A stretch of 64,000 nt of DNA from an uncultured Flavobacteriaceae bacterium (GTDB taxonomy: Bacteria; Bacteroidota; Bacteroidia; Flavobacteriales; Flavobacteriaceae), in assembly GCA_947502635.1 (NCBI GenBank), contig CANNAN010000006.1, positions 1-64,000 on the forward strand, written 5' to 3'. Positions 31,489-39,287 of the stretch are shown in pieces (the stretch's first letter is position 1; each line of letters opens with the position of its first letter). The position numbers and the translations under genes were made by a program. The notes beneath the pieces are model-generated. The model was not told the origin of the DNA, did not search any database, and saw only the letters and a program-made list of their open reading frames with translations.

Positions 31489-32148
31489 ATGAAGAAATTA
31501 TTTTTTATTACTGCTCTTATCATCTATGGGACTACATTTGGACAAGAATTAAATGAAAAGTTTATTATTAAAAAAGGAACTTTTAACATTGGGGGTAAGG
31601 CTTTCGTGAACTTGGAGAATCATGAAAATGAAGAAAATCTACCTGAAGATCGTTATAAACAATTTGGTATTACTCCTAATTTTGGTTACGCTATTAAAAA
31701 TAATTTAATGATTGGGTTGGGGGTCGGTTATTCTTATTCTGAAAATAAAAATCACAGAATTAATAACTCAATTGCTCAGAGATATAAAAACATCAATAAT
31801 AGATATAGTATGTTTTCTTATATAAAAAAATATATTCCCTTAGGAAATAAGTTAGCGATATATTTACAAGGAGAAATTAATTATTCAGAAAACAAAAACA
31901 AAAACAGTAGCAATAGTGCTGCTAGTTTAAATTTTGATAGACGTTTTTGGAGTCAATTTTTTGTAGGTGTCCGCCCTGGGATCTCTTATTTTTTAAATAA
32001 AAATGTTGCTTTCGAAGCCAATTTGGGGGCTTTAGGTTATTCAAGATTAAAGAGTAAATATCAAGATCAAAGATATTATAAGTCAGACGCATTCAATTTT
32101 AATTTAGACTCTTCAAACTTACAATTTGGAGTTTCTTATTTTTTCTAA
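31489..32148 (+). CDS. Outer-membrane beta-barrel protein
   Basis: 219 residues. Signal peptide MKKLFFITALIIYGTTFGQ. Alternating hydrophobic strands with aromatic ends are seen throughout (FGITPNFGYAIKNNLMIGLG; YIPLGNKLAIYLQGEINY; FFVGVRPGISYFLNKNVAFE) and the chain ends in FGVSYFF, the terminal Phe typical of BAM-inserted barrels. About eight strands. Of the OmpW/PorT-like small-barrel class; ligand or transport role unknown. A short inverted repeat (ATTTGGT/ACCAAAT, 31438-31463) lies in its leader. Confidence 0.78.
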   Translation: MKKLFFITALIIYGTTFGQELNEKFIIKKGTFNIGGKAFVNLENHENEENLPEDRYKQFGITPNFGYAIKNNLMIGLGVGYSYSENKNHRINNSIAQRYKNINNRYSMFSYIKKYIPLGNKLAIYLQGEINYSENKNKNSSNSAASLNFDRRFWSQFFVGVRPGISYFLNKNVAFEANLGALGYSRLKSKYQDQRYYKSDAFNFNLDSSNLQFGVSYFF

Positions 32149-32180
32149 ATGAATCTTAGAAAAATATAAAGAATTAAAAA

Positions 32181-32202
32181 AGGAGAAATTTAAATTTCTC
32201 CT
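32181..32202 (+). terminator. Palindromic terminator after the barrel gene
   Basis: AGGAGAAATTTAAATTTCTCCT, a perfect 22-bp palindrome preceded by an A-run. On the plus strand the T-tract is weak, so it may rely on the stem alone. Confidence 0.55.
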
Positions 32203-32441
32203 TAATTAAAAACTGAAACGTGTAAGCTTGAACTTTGAATCCCTTTAAAATAAAAAGCTAAATGTTTCTTAAAGTGCTGTATATTATTTAGTTTGCTTTT
32301 ACAGCGAAACGAATGTATGAAAATACTTCAATAAAACAAGGTAAAAGTTGCACATAGTTGTCAACAGTTGTTAATATTTATTAATTTTTAATAAAAACTA
32401 AAAGAAGATTATAAAATTCATAAAAATATAAGGCTAAAGAT
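32203..32441. other. Noncoding gap before the MATE gene
   Basis: AT-rich leader region between the barrel gene's terminator and the MATE -7 box. No coding frame or RNA gene recognised. Confidence 0.45.
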
Positions 32442-32449
32442 TACTTTTG
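32442..32449 (+). promoter_or_regulatory. -7 box of the MATE gene, next to the start codon
   Basis: TACTTTTG, a perfect TAnnTTTG ending 4 bp before the ATG (32454). Same arrangement as guaA and again implies a leaderless transcript. Confidence 0.6.
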
Positions 32450-32453
32450 TCTA

Positions 32454-33827
32454 ATGTATTTAAGAGATTATACCAAAGAATTTAAATATAATTGGAAATT
32501 AGCCTCTCCAGTTATGCTTGGTATGCTGGGGCATACATTTGTTAGTTTTGTTGATAATATTATGGTAGGGCAATTAGGAACTGCCGAACTTGCAGCAGTG
32601 TCTTTGGGTAATAGCTTTATGTTTATTGCTATGTCATTAGGAATTGGCTTTTCTACTGCTATAACACCTTTAATAGCAGAAACAGATGCTGCAAAAGATT
32701 TTGAAACAGGAAAATCATCCTTTAAACATGGTTTGTTTTTATGTACTATTTTAGGGGTATTACTATTTTTAATGGTCTTTTTTTCAAAACCTCTCATGTA
32801 TTTAATGAAACAGCCAGAGCAGGTTGTAGAGTTAGCCATTCCTTATTTAGATTTAGTTGCTTTTTCTTTAATTCCATTGATTATTTTTCAAGGTTTCAAA
32901 CAGTTTAGCGATGGACTATCCATGACTAAATATCCGATGTATTCAACATTATTAGCAAACATTATAAACGTCATTTTAAACTATTTATTAATTTTTGGAA
33001 AGTTCGGATTTCCTGAACTAGGTATTGTAGGTGCAGCTTATGGAACTTTAGTATCACGTATTATTATGGTTTGGCATTTATGGTTTTTACTTAAAGGAAA
33101 GGAGAAATCGAAAGCATTTGTAACCAATATTAAGTTTTTTGTTTTAAATAAGTTAATGCTTCATAAAATTATCAATTTAGGGACACCAAGTGCCATGCAA
33201 ATGTTTTTTGAGGTAGCCATTTTTACAGCTGCTATTTGGTTAAGTGGTTTATTGGGTAAAAATCCACAAGCAGCAAATCAGATAGCACTTAATTTGTCGT
33301 CTATGACATTTATGGTAGCTATGGGATTAAGCGTCGCTTCTATGATTCGCGTTGGTAATCAAAAAGGGTTAAAAGCATATATTGAATTGCGTCGTATTGC
33401 ATTTTCGTTATTTTTAATGGGGACTATGTTGGCGATTGGTTTTGCATTTTTATTCTTTTTATTTCATAATCAATTACCAAAGTTATATGTAGATTTTGAT
33501 GATACCAAGAATTTACTTGATAATACAGAAGTTGTTGGTATCGCGTCTAAATTATTAATAGCAGCAGCCATATTTCAAATAAGTGATAGTATTCAAGTTT
33601 TAGTTTTAGGTGCTTTACGCGGATTACAAGATGTTAAAATACCTACTATTATTACATTTATATCTTATTGGTTAGTTGGATTCCCTGTGAGTTGGTTTTT
33701 AGGAAAAGAAGAGGCTTATGGTAGTTTTGGTATTTGGTTAGGTTTACTGGCAGGTTTATCTACAGCAGCTATTTTATTGTATATTCGATTTAATTATTTA
33801 ACTAAAAAATTAATTAAACTAAGTTAG
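32454..33827 (+). CDS. MATE-family multidrug/Na+ efflux transporter
   Basis: 457 residues, about twelve membrane helices in two six-helix halves. Family signatures: GMLGHTFVSFVDNIMVGQLG in helix 1, NIINVILNYLLIFGKFGFPELG, and RGLQDVKIPTIITFISYW in the second half. Exports organic cations or drugs coupled to Na+ or H+; the substrate is not deducible. The ATG at 32454 fits the family N-terminus (YTKEFKYNWKLASPVMLG), which supports the leaderless start. Confidence 0.92.
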   Translation: MYLRDYTKEFKYNWKLASPVMLGMLGHTFVSFVDNIMVGQLGTAELAAVSLGNSFMFIAMSLGIGFSTAITPLIAETDAAKDFETGKSSFKHGLFLCTILGVLLFLMVFFSKPLMYLMKQPEQVVELAIPYLDLVAFSLIPLIIFQGFKQFSDGLSMTKYPMYSTLLANIINVILNYLLIFGKFGFPELGIVGAAYGTLVSRIIMVWHLWFLLKGKEKSKAFVTNIKFFVLNKLMLHKIINLGTPSAMQMFFEVAIFTAAIWLSGLLGKNPQAANQIALNLSSMTFMVAMGLSVASMIRVGNQKGLKAYIELRRIAFSLFLMGTMLAIGFAFLFFLFHNQLPKLYVDFDDTKNLLDNTEVVGIASKLLIAAAIFQISDSIQVLVLGALRGLQDVKIPTIITFISYWLVGFPVSWFLGKEEAYGSFGIWLGLLAGLSTAAILLYIRFNYLTKKLIKLS

Positions 33828-33982
33828 ATACGCTTTAAGCATTTAATGTTTGAAGACTATATAATAATCAATAAGAGGTTTCCTTAAAAACTAGAAAAAA
33901 ACAATTAAGTTTGCTATAACAAATTATAAAATTTAAGAGTACTTAAAAACATTCACAACTTAAAACTATAAAGCTTTAAAAA

Positions 33983-34210
33983 ATGACACTCCCAAAATTT
34001 ATTTTAGGTGATAATACTGAATATCCTAATGCTATTTTTGTAATTCATACCGAATTCCCGAGGTTTATTATAAACCTTGAAGATGATGAAGTAGAATGGT
34101 TTGAGGACTTTGATTCTGAAGATCAAAAGGAGTTGGAAAATGAAACTGAAAATGCCATAAAGTTGGCTACAGAGTTTTATGATAGTGAAGTAGCAAAGTA
34201 TGAAGATTAG
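33983..34210 (+). CDS. Small acidic hypothetical protein
   Basis: 75 residues, strongly acidic in the C-terminal half (LEDDEVEWFEDFDSEDQKEL), no signal peptide or membrane segment. The N-terminal half (KFILGDNTEYPNAIFVIHTE) looks like a small beta-sheet. I do not recognise a named family; short proteins of this type are common in flavobacteria. The PAP2 gene starts 9 bp downstream, so the two are likely co-transcribed. Confidence 0.7.
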   Translation: MTLPKFILGDNTEYPNAIFVIHTEFPRFIINLEDDEVEWFEDFDSEDQKELENETENAIKLATEFYDSEVAKYED

Positions 34211-34219
34211 TATATAATA

Positions 34220-34789
34220 ATGATTGAAAAACTTTTAGAATACGATACTGAACTATTTTTGTTTTTAAATAATTTAGGTTCTGAGCCTTGGGATAACTTA
34301 TGGTTAATAATAACAAATAAGCTCACGTTTATTCCATTATATGCATTACTGTTGTTTTTACTTTATAGAAAATACGGACTAAAATCATTACTTGTTTTTG
34401 TAGTAGTGGTCGCTTTAATGATAACTTTTACAGACCAGATAACCAATGTGTTTAAGCGCGGATTTCAGCGTCCAAGACCATGTGGTGAAGCTAATTTAAT
34501 TGATCAAATGCGATTCATCGCTGTTCGATGCGGTAAATATGGTTTTTTCTCGGGACATTCATCAAACTCAATGGCAGCTGCTGTTTTTGCAGGTTTGATG
34601 TTAAAACATTATTATAAATATCTTATTTTTATTTTACTATTTTGGAGTGTAGTAGTAGCTTATAGTAGGATTTATGTTGGCGTACATTATCCATTAGATA
34701 TTGTATGTGGATTAACATTTGGAGCCATTGCAGGATTTCTATTTTATATACTAGGGAAATACCTTTTAAAACGATTTATTTCTTCTTAA
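34220..34789 (+). CDS. PAP2-family membrane phosphatase
   Basis: 189 residues with five or six membrane helices. The three PAP2 catalytic motifs are complete: KRGFQRPRP (KxxxxxxRP), SGHSSNSMA (PSGH-like) and SRIYVGVHYPLDI (SRxxxxxHxxxD). Acts on lipid pyrophosphates or phosphatidic acid, e.g. undecaprenyl-PP recycling or lipid A dephosphorylation; which one is undecided. Starts 9 bp after the small acidic protein gene. Confidence 0.9.
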   Translation: MIEKLLEYDTELFLFLNNLGSEPWDNLWLIITNKLTFIPLYALLLFLLYRKYGLKSLLVFVVVVALMITFTDQITNVFKRGFQRPRPCGEANLIDQMRFIAVRCGKYGFFSGHSSNSMAAAVFAGLMLKHYYKYLIFILLFWSVVVAYSRIYVGVHYPLDIVCGLTFGAIAGFLFYILGKYLLKRFISS

Positions 34790-34840
34790 CTGTTAGGCTT
34801 TAATAATTGTAGTGGCTGGACTTAACTGTAAGACTTAATT

Positions 34841-34881
34841 ATATGAGATGATAAGCTATTACAGGTTTATTCATCTCATAT
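34841..34881. repeat. Inverted repeat after the PAP2 gene
   Basis: ATATGAGATGA and TCATCTCATAT, a perfect 11-bp stem with a 19-nt loop, 52 bp after the PAP2 stop and 45 bp before the first TTCACCA repeat. It may terminate PAP2, although the following run is A-rich rather than T-rich. Confidence 0.5.
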
Positions 34882-34925
34882 TCTGATAAAAAAACGAAAT
34901 TATCTACGATAAGAATATCAGTTGG

Positions 34926-34974
34926 TTCACCATTTTATTTTGATTATTCACCAAAAAAAGTAAGTCATTCACCA
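34926..34974 (+). promoter_or_regulatory. Triple 21-bp-phased operator upstream of lipoprotein A
   Basis: Three identical TTCACCA repeats at 34926, 34947 and 34968, exactly 21 bp apart (two helical turns). The last begins 37 bp before the -7 box at 35005. No -33 TTTG is present, as expected for an activator-dependent promoter. Direct repeats at 21-22 bp are typical of LytTR regulators, and one is encoded at 36482. Matched by a second copy upstream of lipoprotein B. Confidence 0.7.
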
Positions 34975-35004
34975 TATTAATTTTATATGTTTTTCATAAG
35001 AGGA

Positions 35005-35012
35005 TATCTTTG
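35005..35012 (+). promoter_or_regulatory. -7 box of lipoprotein A
   Basis: TATCTTTG, perfect TAnnTTTG, 18 bp before the ATG at 35031. It overlaps the in-frame TTG at 35010, which rules that out as a start. Confidence 0.6.
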
Positions 35013-35030
35013 CCCTTCAAAATAAAAAAA

Positions 35031-36227
35031 ATGAAAAATTTATTTAAAACAAGTGTATTTTTATTAATTAGTTTATTTATTGGATGTAGTTCTGATGATA
35101 GTAAACCACCTGAAGACATTAATCCTCCAAATATTGATTTAGCAGCGGCAAGATTGAATGATTTTCGGTTATCTGAAGTAACCTATACAGATATTAATTT
35201 AACCCAGCCAGAAATTGTTGATGGGGAAGAAAAAACACCAGGTAAGATTATTGTTACTGTTCCATCAGAGACAAATGATCTTAGTTTAAGTTTGGCTTCT
35301 GTTAATTTTGATGAATCTAAATTTGAAATATCACCAGCATTAGGTTCGGTACAATCTTTTGAAGAAGGTGTTATTATTTATACTATTACATCTAGGGAAG
35401 ATGTAGAGAAAAGTATCAGCTATTTAGTTTCAGTAGTAAAAGAAGCGCCAGCTGAGGAAGCATTAAAAATAAAGGGGTTCAAATTCGAACAAAGTAAAAA
35501 CCAAAAATTATCTTCAGATATCGAAGCTACTAAAATAGTAACATATCCAAGTAAAAATTCGGCTATATTTATTCTTGTTCCTGTAGGAACTGAATTAAAT
35601 GATTTGGTTCCAACGATAGATTTTGAAGGTGAGTCTTTAGAATATCAGCAAGGAAGTTCAGATTTCATGGTATATCCAGAAACAGATCTTCATGTTGATT
35701 TTAGAAGTGACTATGATCAGTTAAATTTTAAAGATAAAAATGAATTTACGTTATTAGTTAAGAAGGGTGAGTTTGAAAGGTATTATCGTGTTATTGTAGA
35801 TGTTCAAAATCCAATTGAACTACAAGAAAATTCTGTGTCAACTGGAGATTTAACAGAAGGAGATGGAACTATAAGATATTCATTAAAATGGATTAATAAA
35901 GGAAACCACCCAATAGTAAGGGATCTTAAGGCAAGTAATTATGTAGATAATACGTCTGGTGAAATAGGAAATATATTCAATGCTTATTTAGAGGTTTCAG
36001 ATGTGTTACAAGGGATATATATTAGGCCAAGTGAAGAAGGTGTTGTAATTATAAAAGTTAATACAGATGGAGCTACAATTGGAGATTATAATGTAGATAT
36101 TGTATTTTCTCCAAAGTATGATTTAAATCGAGCTAGAATTAATGATATACGTGATGATTTAAATCCAATTGAAGATATTTTTGAGCCGATAAAATTGAAT
36201 ATTAAGTCAACAATTAAAAGCGAATGA
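35031..36227 (+). CDS. Surface lipoprotein A, paralogue of the gene at 39288
   Basis: 398 residues from ATG 35031. Lipoprotein signal MKNLFKTSVFLLISLFIGC followed by SSDDSKPP. Then two beta-rich repeats beginning LNDFRLSEV (~45) and IKGFKFEQSKNQKL (~145), and a third segment with WINKGNHPIV (~290). It parallels lipoprotein B throughout: LVPVGTELNDLVPTI versus LVPVGTDFTNLVPTI, and DIFEPIKL versus DLFEPAKV at the end. The fold resembles Bacteroidota surface domains of the DUF5018/Ig-like kind, but the family is not certain. Expression is probably controlled by the LytTR pair downstream. Confidence 0.75.
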   Translation: MKNLFKTSVFLLISLFIGCSSDDSKPPEDINPPNIDLAAARLNDFRLSEVTYTDINLTQPEIVDGEEKTPGKIIVTVPSETNDLSLSLASVNFDESKFEISPALGSVQSFEEGVIIYTITSREDVEKSISYLVSVVKEAPAEEALKIKGFKFEQSKNQKLSSDIEATKIVTYPSKNSAIFILVPVGTELNDLVPTIDFEGESLEYQQGSSDFMVYPETDLHVDFRSDYDQLNFKDKNEFTLLVKKGEFERYYRVIVDVQNPIELQENSVSTGDLTEGDGTIRYSLKWINKGNHPIVRDLKASNYVDNTSGEIGNIFNAYLEVSDVLQGIYIRPSEEGVVIIKVNTDGATIGDYNVDIVFSPKYDLNRARINDIRDDLNPIEDIFEPIKLNIKSTIKSE

Positions 36228-36260
36228 AAAAAAATTGAAAAAGAAAAGTTAATTATAAAT

Positions 36261-36300
36261 AAGAGGTTAAGCTTTGAATATAAGGTTTAACCTCTTTTTA
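36261..36300 (+). terminator. Terminator after lipoprotein A
   Basis: A perfect 10-bp stem AAGAGGTTAA / TTAACCTCTT with a 16-nt loop, followed by a T-run. Confidence 0.75.
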
Positions 36301-36305
36301 TTAAT

Positions 36306-36359
36306 ATGTGTTGTAGTTTTATTATGATGTGTTGTAGTATTTTGATCATATGTGGTAAC
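36306..36359 (+). promoter_or_regulatory. 21-bp-phased repeats upstream of the LytTR regulator
   Basis: The 12-mer ATGTGTTGTAGT occurs at 36306 and 36327, exactly 21 bp apart, and a degenerate third copy (8/12 identical) at 36348. It lies just after the lipoprotein A terminator and upstream of the regulator's -7 box. Same period as the TTCACCA operators, but a different core sequence. Confidence 0.5.
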
Positions 36360-36404
36360 GAAAGTAATTAATAAAGTTATTCTAAATTGTTAAGCCCTAT
36401 TCCT

Positions 36405-36412
36405 TAAATTTG
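36405..36412 (+). promoter_or_regulatory. -7 box of the LytTR two-component operon
   Basis: TAAATTTG, perfect TAnnTTTG, 69 bp before the ATG at 36482. Leader of roughly 65 nt. Confidence 0.45.
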
Positions 36413-36481
36413 GTTTTACTAATCAATACAATATTAATACTTTTTTATTGTTTTCAGATTAGTTAAATCTAAAATGTATTT

Positions 36482-37213
36482 ATGGTAATTGATAATAAAA
36501 AAGTATTAATTGTTGAAGATGAGTTTTCTATTGCATTAGATATTAAAACTAGTTTGAAAAAAGAGGGGTATAATATTGTAGGAATAGCGAATAGTTATAA
36601 TGAAGCAATGATGTATGCAGAGGAAGCTATGCCAGACATTGTTATTATGGATATTAATATTTCTGGAGAAAAAAATGGCATTGTAGCAGCCAAAGATATT
36701 TATGATAGGTATAGAATTCCAATTGTTTTCTTGACCGCTTATGGTGATGATGATACATTTAAAAAAGCATTAAAATCTAGACCTTTTGCATTTTTGCTAA
36801 AACCTTTTAATACGAAGGAATTGTCTTTTACAGTACAAATAGCGTTGCAAAAACATTTTGAAAACAATAAGCAGGAAACTACAGTCCCTAATGAAAAAAT
36901 ATCTGAAACCATATTTGTAAAGGATAAATCACAGCTTATCAGTGTTAAGGTAAATAAAATTTTGTGGGTAGAAGCTATGGATAACTATACCCAAATTATT
37001 ACTAAGGATAAAAAAATATTGGTAAATATGTTTTTAAAAGAATTCTATGAAAAAGTACCGCAAGATAAGTTTTTAAGGATTCACAGGTCTTATATGGTTG
37101 CTTTAGATAAAATAGAAAAAATAGAGAACAGGTTTGTTTTTATTAACGGACACAGAATTCCAATAAGTAAAGCCTATAGAAGCCGATTACTAGAACGATT
37201 AGATATTTTATGA
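36482..37213 (+). CDS. LytTR-family response regulator
   Basis: 243 residues. Receiver domain (1-125): acidic pocket VEDEF (Glu12, Asp13), phosphoacceptor Asp57 in VIMDINISG, Thr in FLTAYG, Lys in LLKPF. C-terminal LytTR DNA-binding domain (~140-243): WVEAMDNYTQIITKDKKILV and FLRIHRSYMVALDKIEKIEN. LytTR proteins usually bind two direct repeats one or two helical turns apart, and 21-bp repeats occur upstream of this gene and of both neighbouring lipoproteins. The kinase gene starts 1 bp after the stop. Confidence 0.93.
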   Translation: MVIDNKKVLIVEDEFSIALDIKTSLKKEGYNIVGIANSYNEAMMYAEEAMPDIVIMDINISGEKNGIVAAKDIYDRYRIPIVFLTAYGDDDTFKKALKSRPFAFLLKPFNTKELSFTVQIALQKHFENNKQETTVPNEKISETIFVKDKSQLISVKVNKILWVEAMDNYTQIITKDKKILVNMFLKEFYEKVPQDKFLRIHRSYMVALDKIEKIENRFVFINGHRIPISKAYRSRLLERLDIL

Positions 37214-37214
37214 T

Positions 37215-39152
37215 ATGAAGAAAATTTTACTCTTTTTAAAACATTTTTTTTATTCCTTTTTCCTATTTTTTTATGTTTCATCAATTGCACAAACCGATAG
37301 TTTAGAGCAGAAATTAGTCAATGCTCCTAAGAAAGAAAAAATTGATATATATAAACAGCTGGTTGATGCATACAGTAAAATAAACGTAGACAAAGCCATT
37401 GATTATGCAAATAGTGGGCTAGAGTTGGTAAAAGATGAGAATAGTAAGAATTTAGGTTTCTTTTATTTAAAACTTGGGTACCTCCATAATGATAAGTCTG
37501 AACACGTCAAAGCACTGTTTTATTATAAAAAAACATTGAAAGTAGCTGAAGAGATGAATTACGAATTAGGAATTGGCAAATGTTATCAAAATATTGGTGT
37601 GACTCATATAAAAATGGGTGACTATAATGAGGCACTCGGTTTTTATCTAAAAGCACTTAAAATTTTTGAAAAACATAATGAAGAAAGTCTTATTGCAGGC
37701 ATAGTTGGTAACATAGGGTCTTTATATTCGTGTCGATTAAAAGATGATGATAATGGTTTATTATATTATAATAGATCGTTAGAAATTTTGAAAAGTACTG
37801 GGAACGACGAGCTAAGATCACATATTTTAGGGGCTGTTGCCGAGATGTATATGAGACAAAAAAAGTTCTCTAAGGCTAAAAATGTGTTAAAAGAAGCTCT
37901 GGATATTGCAGAAAAAGCAAACATTTCAAAAGTTATTATATCTGTTTTAAGCAATTTATCTCAAATAAATATAGACGAAAAAGATTTTAAACAAGCATTA
38001 GTGCATTCAAAAAGAGTGTTAAAAATACGTTTAGAATCAGGATATACACAAGGCAATACATCAACCTATCTAACACTTGCAAATATTTATGAGAAACTTA
38101 ATAATACCAAGGCGGCTAAATTACATTATGATAAAGCGCTTTCTGTTGCTTTAAAATCGAAAGCCTTGCCTCAATTATCAAGAGTATATAAGGCATTGTA
38201 TGAATATGAGGATAGAAAAAATGATTATAAGAAGAGTTACGAGTACGTATTAAAATACAATAAGGTTCAAGATTCTTTGTTCACTAAAGAAAAAGATAAA
38301 CAGCTTAAGGAAGTACAAGCTAAATTTGATTTAGAAAATAAGGAGAAAGAAATCCTATTTCTAACTAAAGAAAATCAAATAAAAGCTTTGGAAAATAAGA
38401 ACCAAAGTACAGCGCAAAATATATTAATAATTGGGTTGCTAGCGTTAACTATTATCCTATTGACATTACTCTTTGCCTATAAAAATAAGAAAGGAAGTAA
38501 TAAAATTTTAGCAGAGAAGAATGAGATTATATCTCAAACCTTAAAAGATCGTGAAATATTATTAAAGGAAGTCCATCATAGGGTAAAAAATAATTTACAG
38601 ATTGTATCGAGTTTATTAAGACTTCAGTATAAGTTTGGTAATCATAAAAGCGCATCAGAAATCTTACAGGAAATTCAGGATAAAATACAAGCCATGTCTA
38701 TTATACATGAAAGGTTATATAAGTCGAGTAATTTGTCTCTGATTAATTTACAAACCTACCTCGATAATTTACTAAGCTATTTTAATACAAGTTATGCGCT
38801 TCCAGAACAAAATATAACGATTACTACAGATATAGATAATATAGACCTTGGTATGGATCGCCTAGTACCTTGTGGTTTAATTGTCAATGAAATAATAGCT
38901 AACAGTATTAAATATGCATTTCAGGACCAAACAAGCGGTCATATAAGTATAAAAGCTTCAAAAAACGAAGATAAATGCGTACTCACAATTGAAGATACAG
39001 GAGTTGGTTTTCCAGATAATTTTAAGGTAGAAAATTATGAATCTTTAGGCATGCAACTCATACAGGGGTTAACAAAACAAATAAAAGGTTCTGTAGATAT
39101 AATTTCTAACCCAGGCGCATGTTATACGATTACATTTAATATGGATTCATAA
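37215..39152 (+). CDS. TPR sensor histidine kinase (HisKA_2 type)
   Basis: 645 residues. Signal or anchor (HFFYSFFLFFYVSSIAQ), then six or seven TPRs (~30-360; e.g. GDYNEALGFYLKALKIFEKH), a membrane segment (NILIIGLLALTIILLTLLFA, ~400), a short coiled coil, and a HisKA_2 domain with phosphoacceptor His455 (EVHHRVKNNLQIVSSLLRLQ). The ATPase domain has N box IVNEIIANSIKYAF and G box DTGVGFP. The TPR region probably faces the periplasm and binds a protein or glycan ligand. Cognate partner of the LytTR regulator encoded 1 bp upstream. Confidence 0.92.
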   Translation: MKKILLFLKHFFYSFFLFFYVSSIAQTDSLEQKLVNAPKKEKIDIYKQLVDAYSKINVDKAIDYANSGLELVKDENSKNLGFFYLKLGYLHNDKSEHVKALFYYKKTLKVAEEMNYELGIGKCYQNIGVTHIKMGDYNEALGFYLKALKIFEKHNEESLIAGIVGNIGSLYSCRLKDDDNGLLYYNRSLEILKSTGNDELRSHILGAVAEMYMRQKKFSKAKNVLKEALDIAEKANISKVIISVLSNLSQINIDEKDFKQALVHSKRVLKIRLESGYTQGNTSTYLTLANIYEKLNNTKAAKLHYDKALSVALKSKALPQLSRVYKALYEYEDRKNDYKKSYEYVLKYNKVQDSLFTKEKDKQLKEVQAKFDLENKEKEILFLTKENQIKALENKNQSTAQNILIIGLLALTIILLTLLFAYKNKKGSNKILAEKNEIISQTLKDREILLKEVHHRVKNNLQIVSSLLRLQYKFGNHKSASEILQEIQDKIQAMSIIHERLYKSSNLSLINLQTYLDNLLSYFNTSYALPEQNITITTDIDNIDLGMDRLVPCGLIVNEIIANSIKYAFQDQTSGHISIKASKNEDKCVLTIEDTGVGFPDNFKVENYESLGMQLIQGLTKQIKGSVDIISNPGACYTITFNMDS

Positions 39153-39176
39153 CTATAGTATAGAAAGCATATTAAC

Positions 39177-39225
39177 CTTACCAGTTATTTAAGCTCTTTT
39201 ACCATAAAAATAAATAGATTCACCA
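39177..39225 (+). promoter_or_regulatory. Triple 21-bp-phased operator upstream of lipoprotein B
   Basis: CTTACCA at 39177, TTTACCA at 39198 and TTCACCA at 39219: three repeats with ACCA invariant, exactly 21 bp apart. The last begins 37 bp before the -7 box at 39256, the same distance as in the lipoprotein A promoter. Shared spacing at two separate sites makes chance unlikely. Confidence 0.7.
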
Positions 39226-39255
39226 TGTTTATTTAGAAATACTATAGAGATAGTA

Positions 39256-39263
39256 TAAGTTTG
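39256..39263 (+). promoter_or_regulatory. -7 box of lipoprotein B
   Basis: TAAGTTTG, perfect TAnnTTTG, 24 bp before the ATG at 39288. It covers the alternative TTG start at 39261, which is rejected. Confidence 0.6.
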
Positions 39264-39287
39264 CTTCTCAAATTAAATAAAGAATTA

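Noticed and set aside
34926-34974. TTCACCA repeats as a short CRISPR or satellite
   Set aside because: Spacing matches helical turns, the motif sits at a fixed distance from a promoter box, and it recurs upstream of the paralogue with the same geometry.
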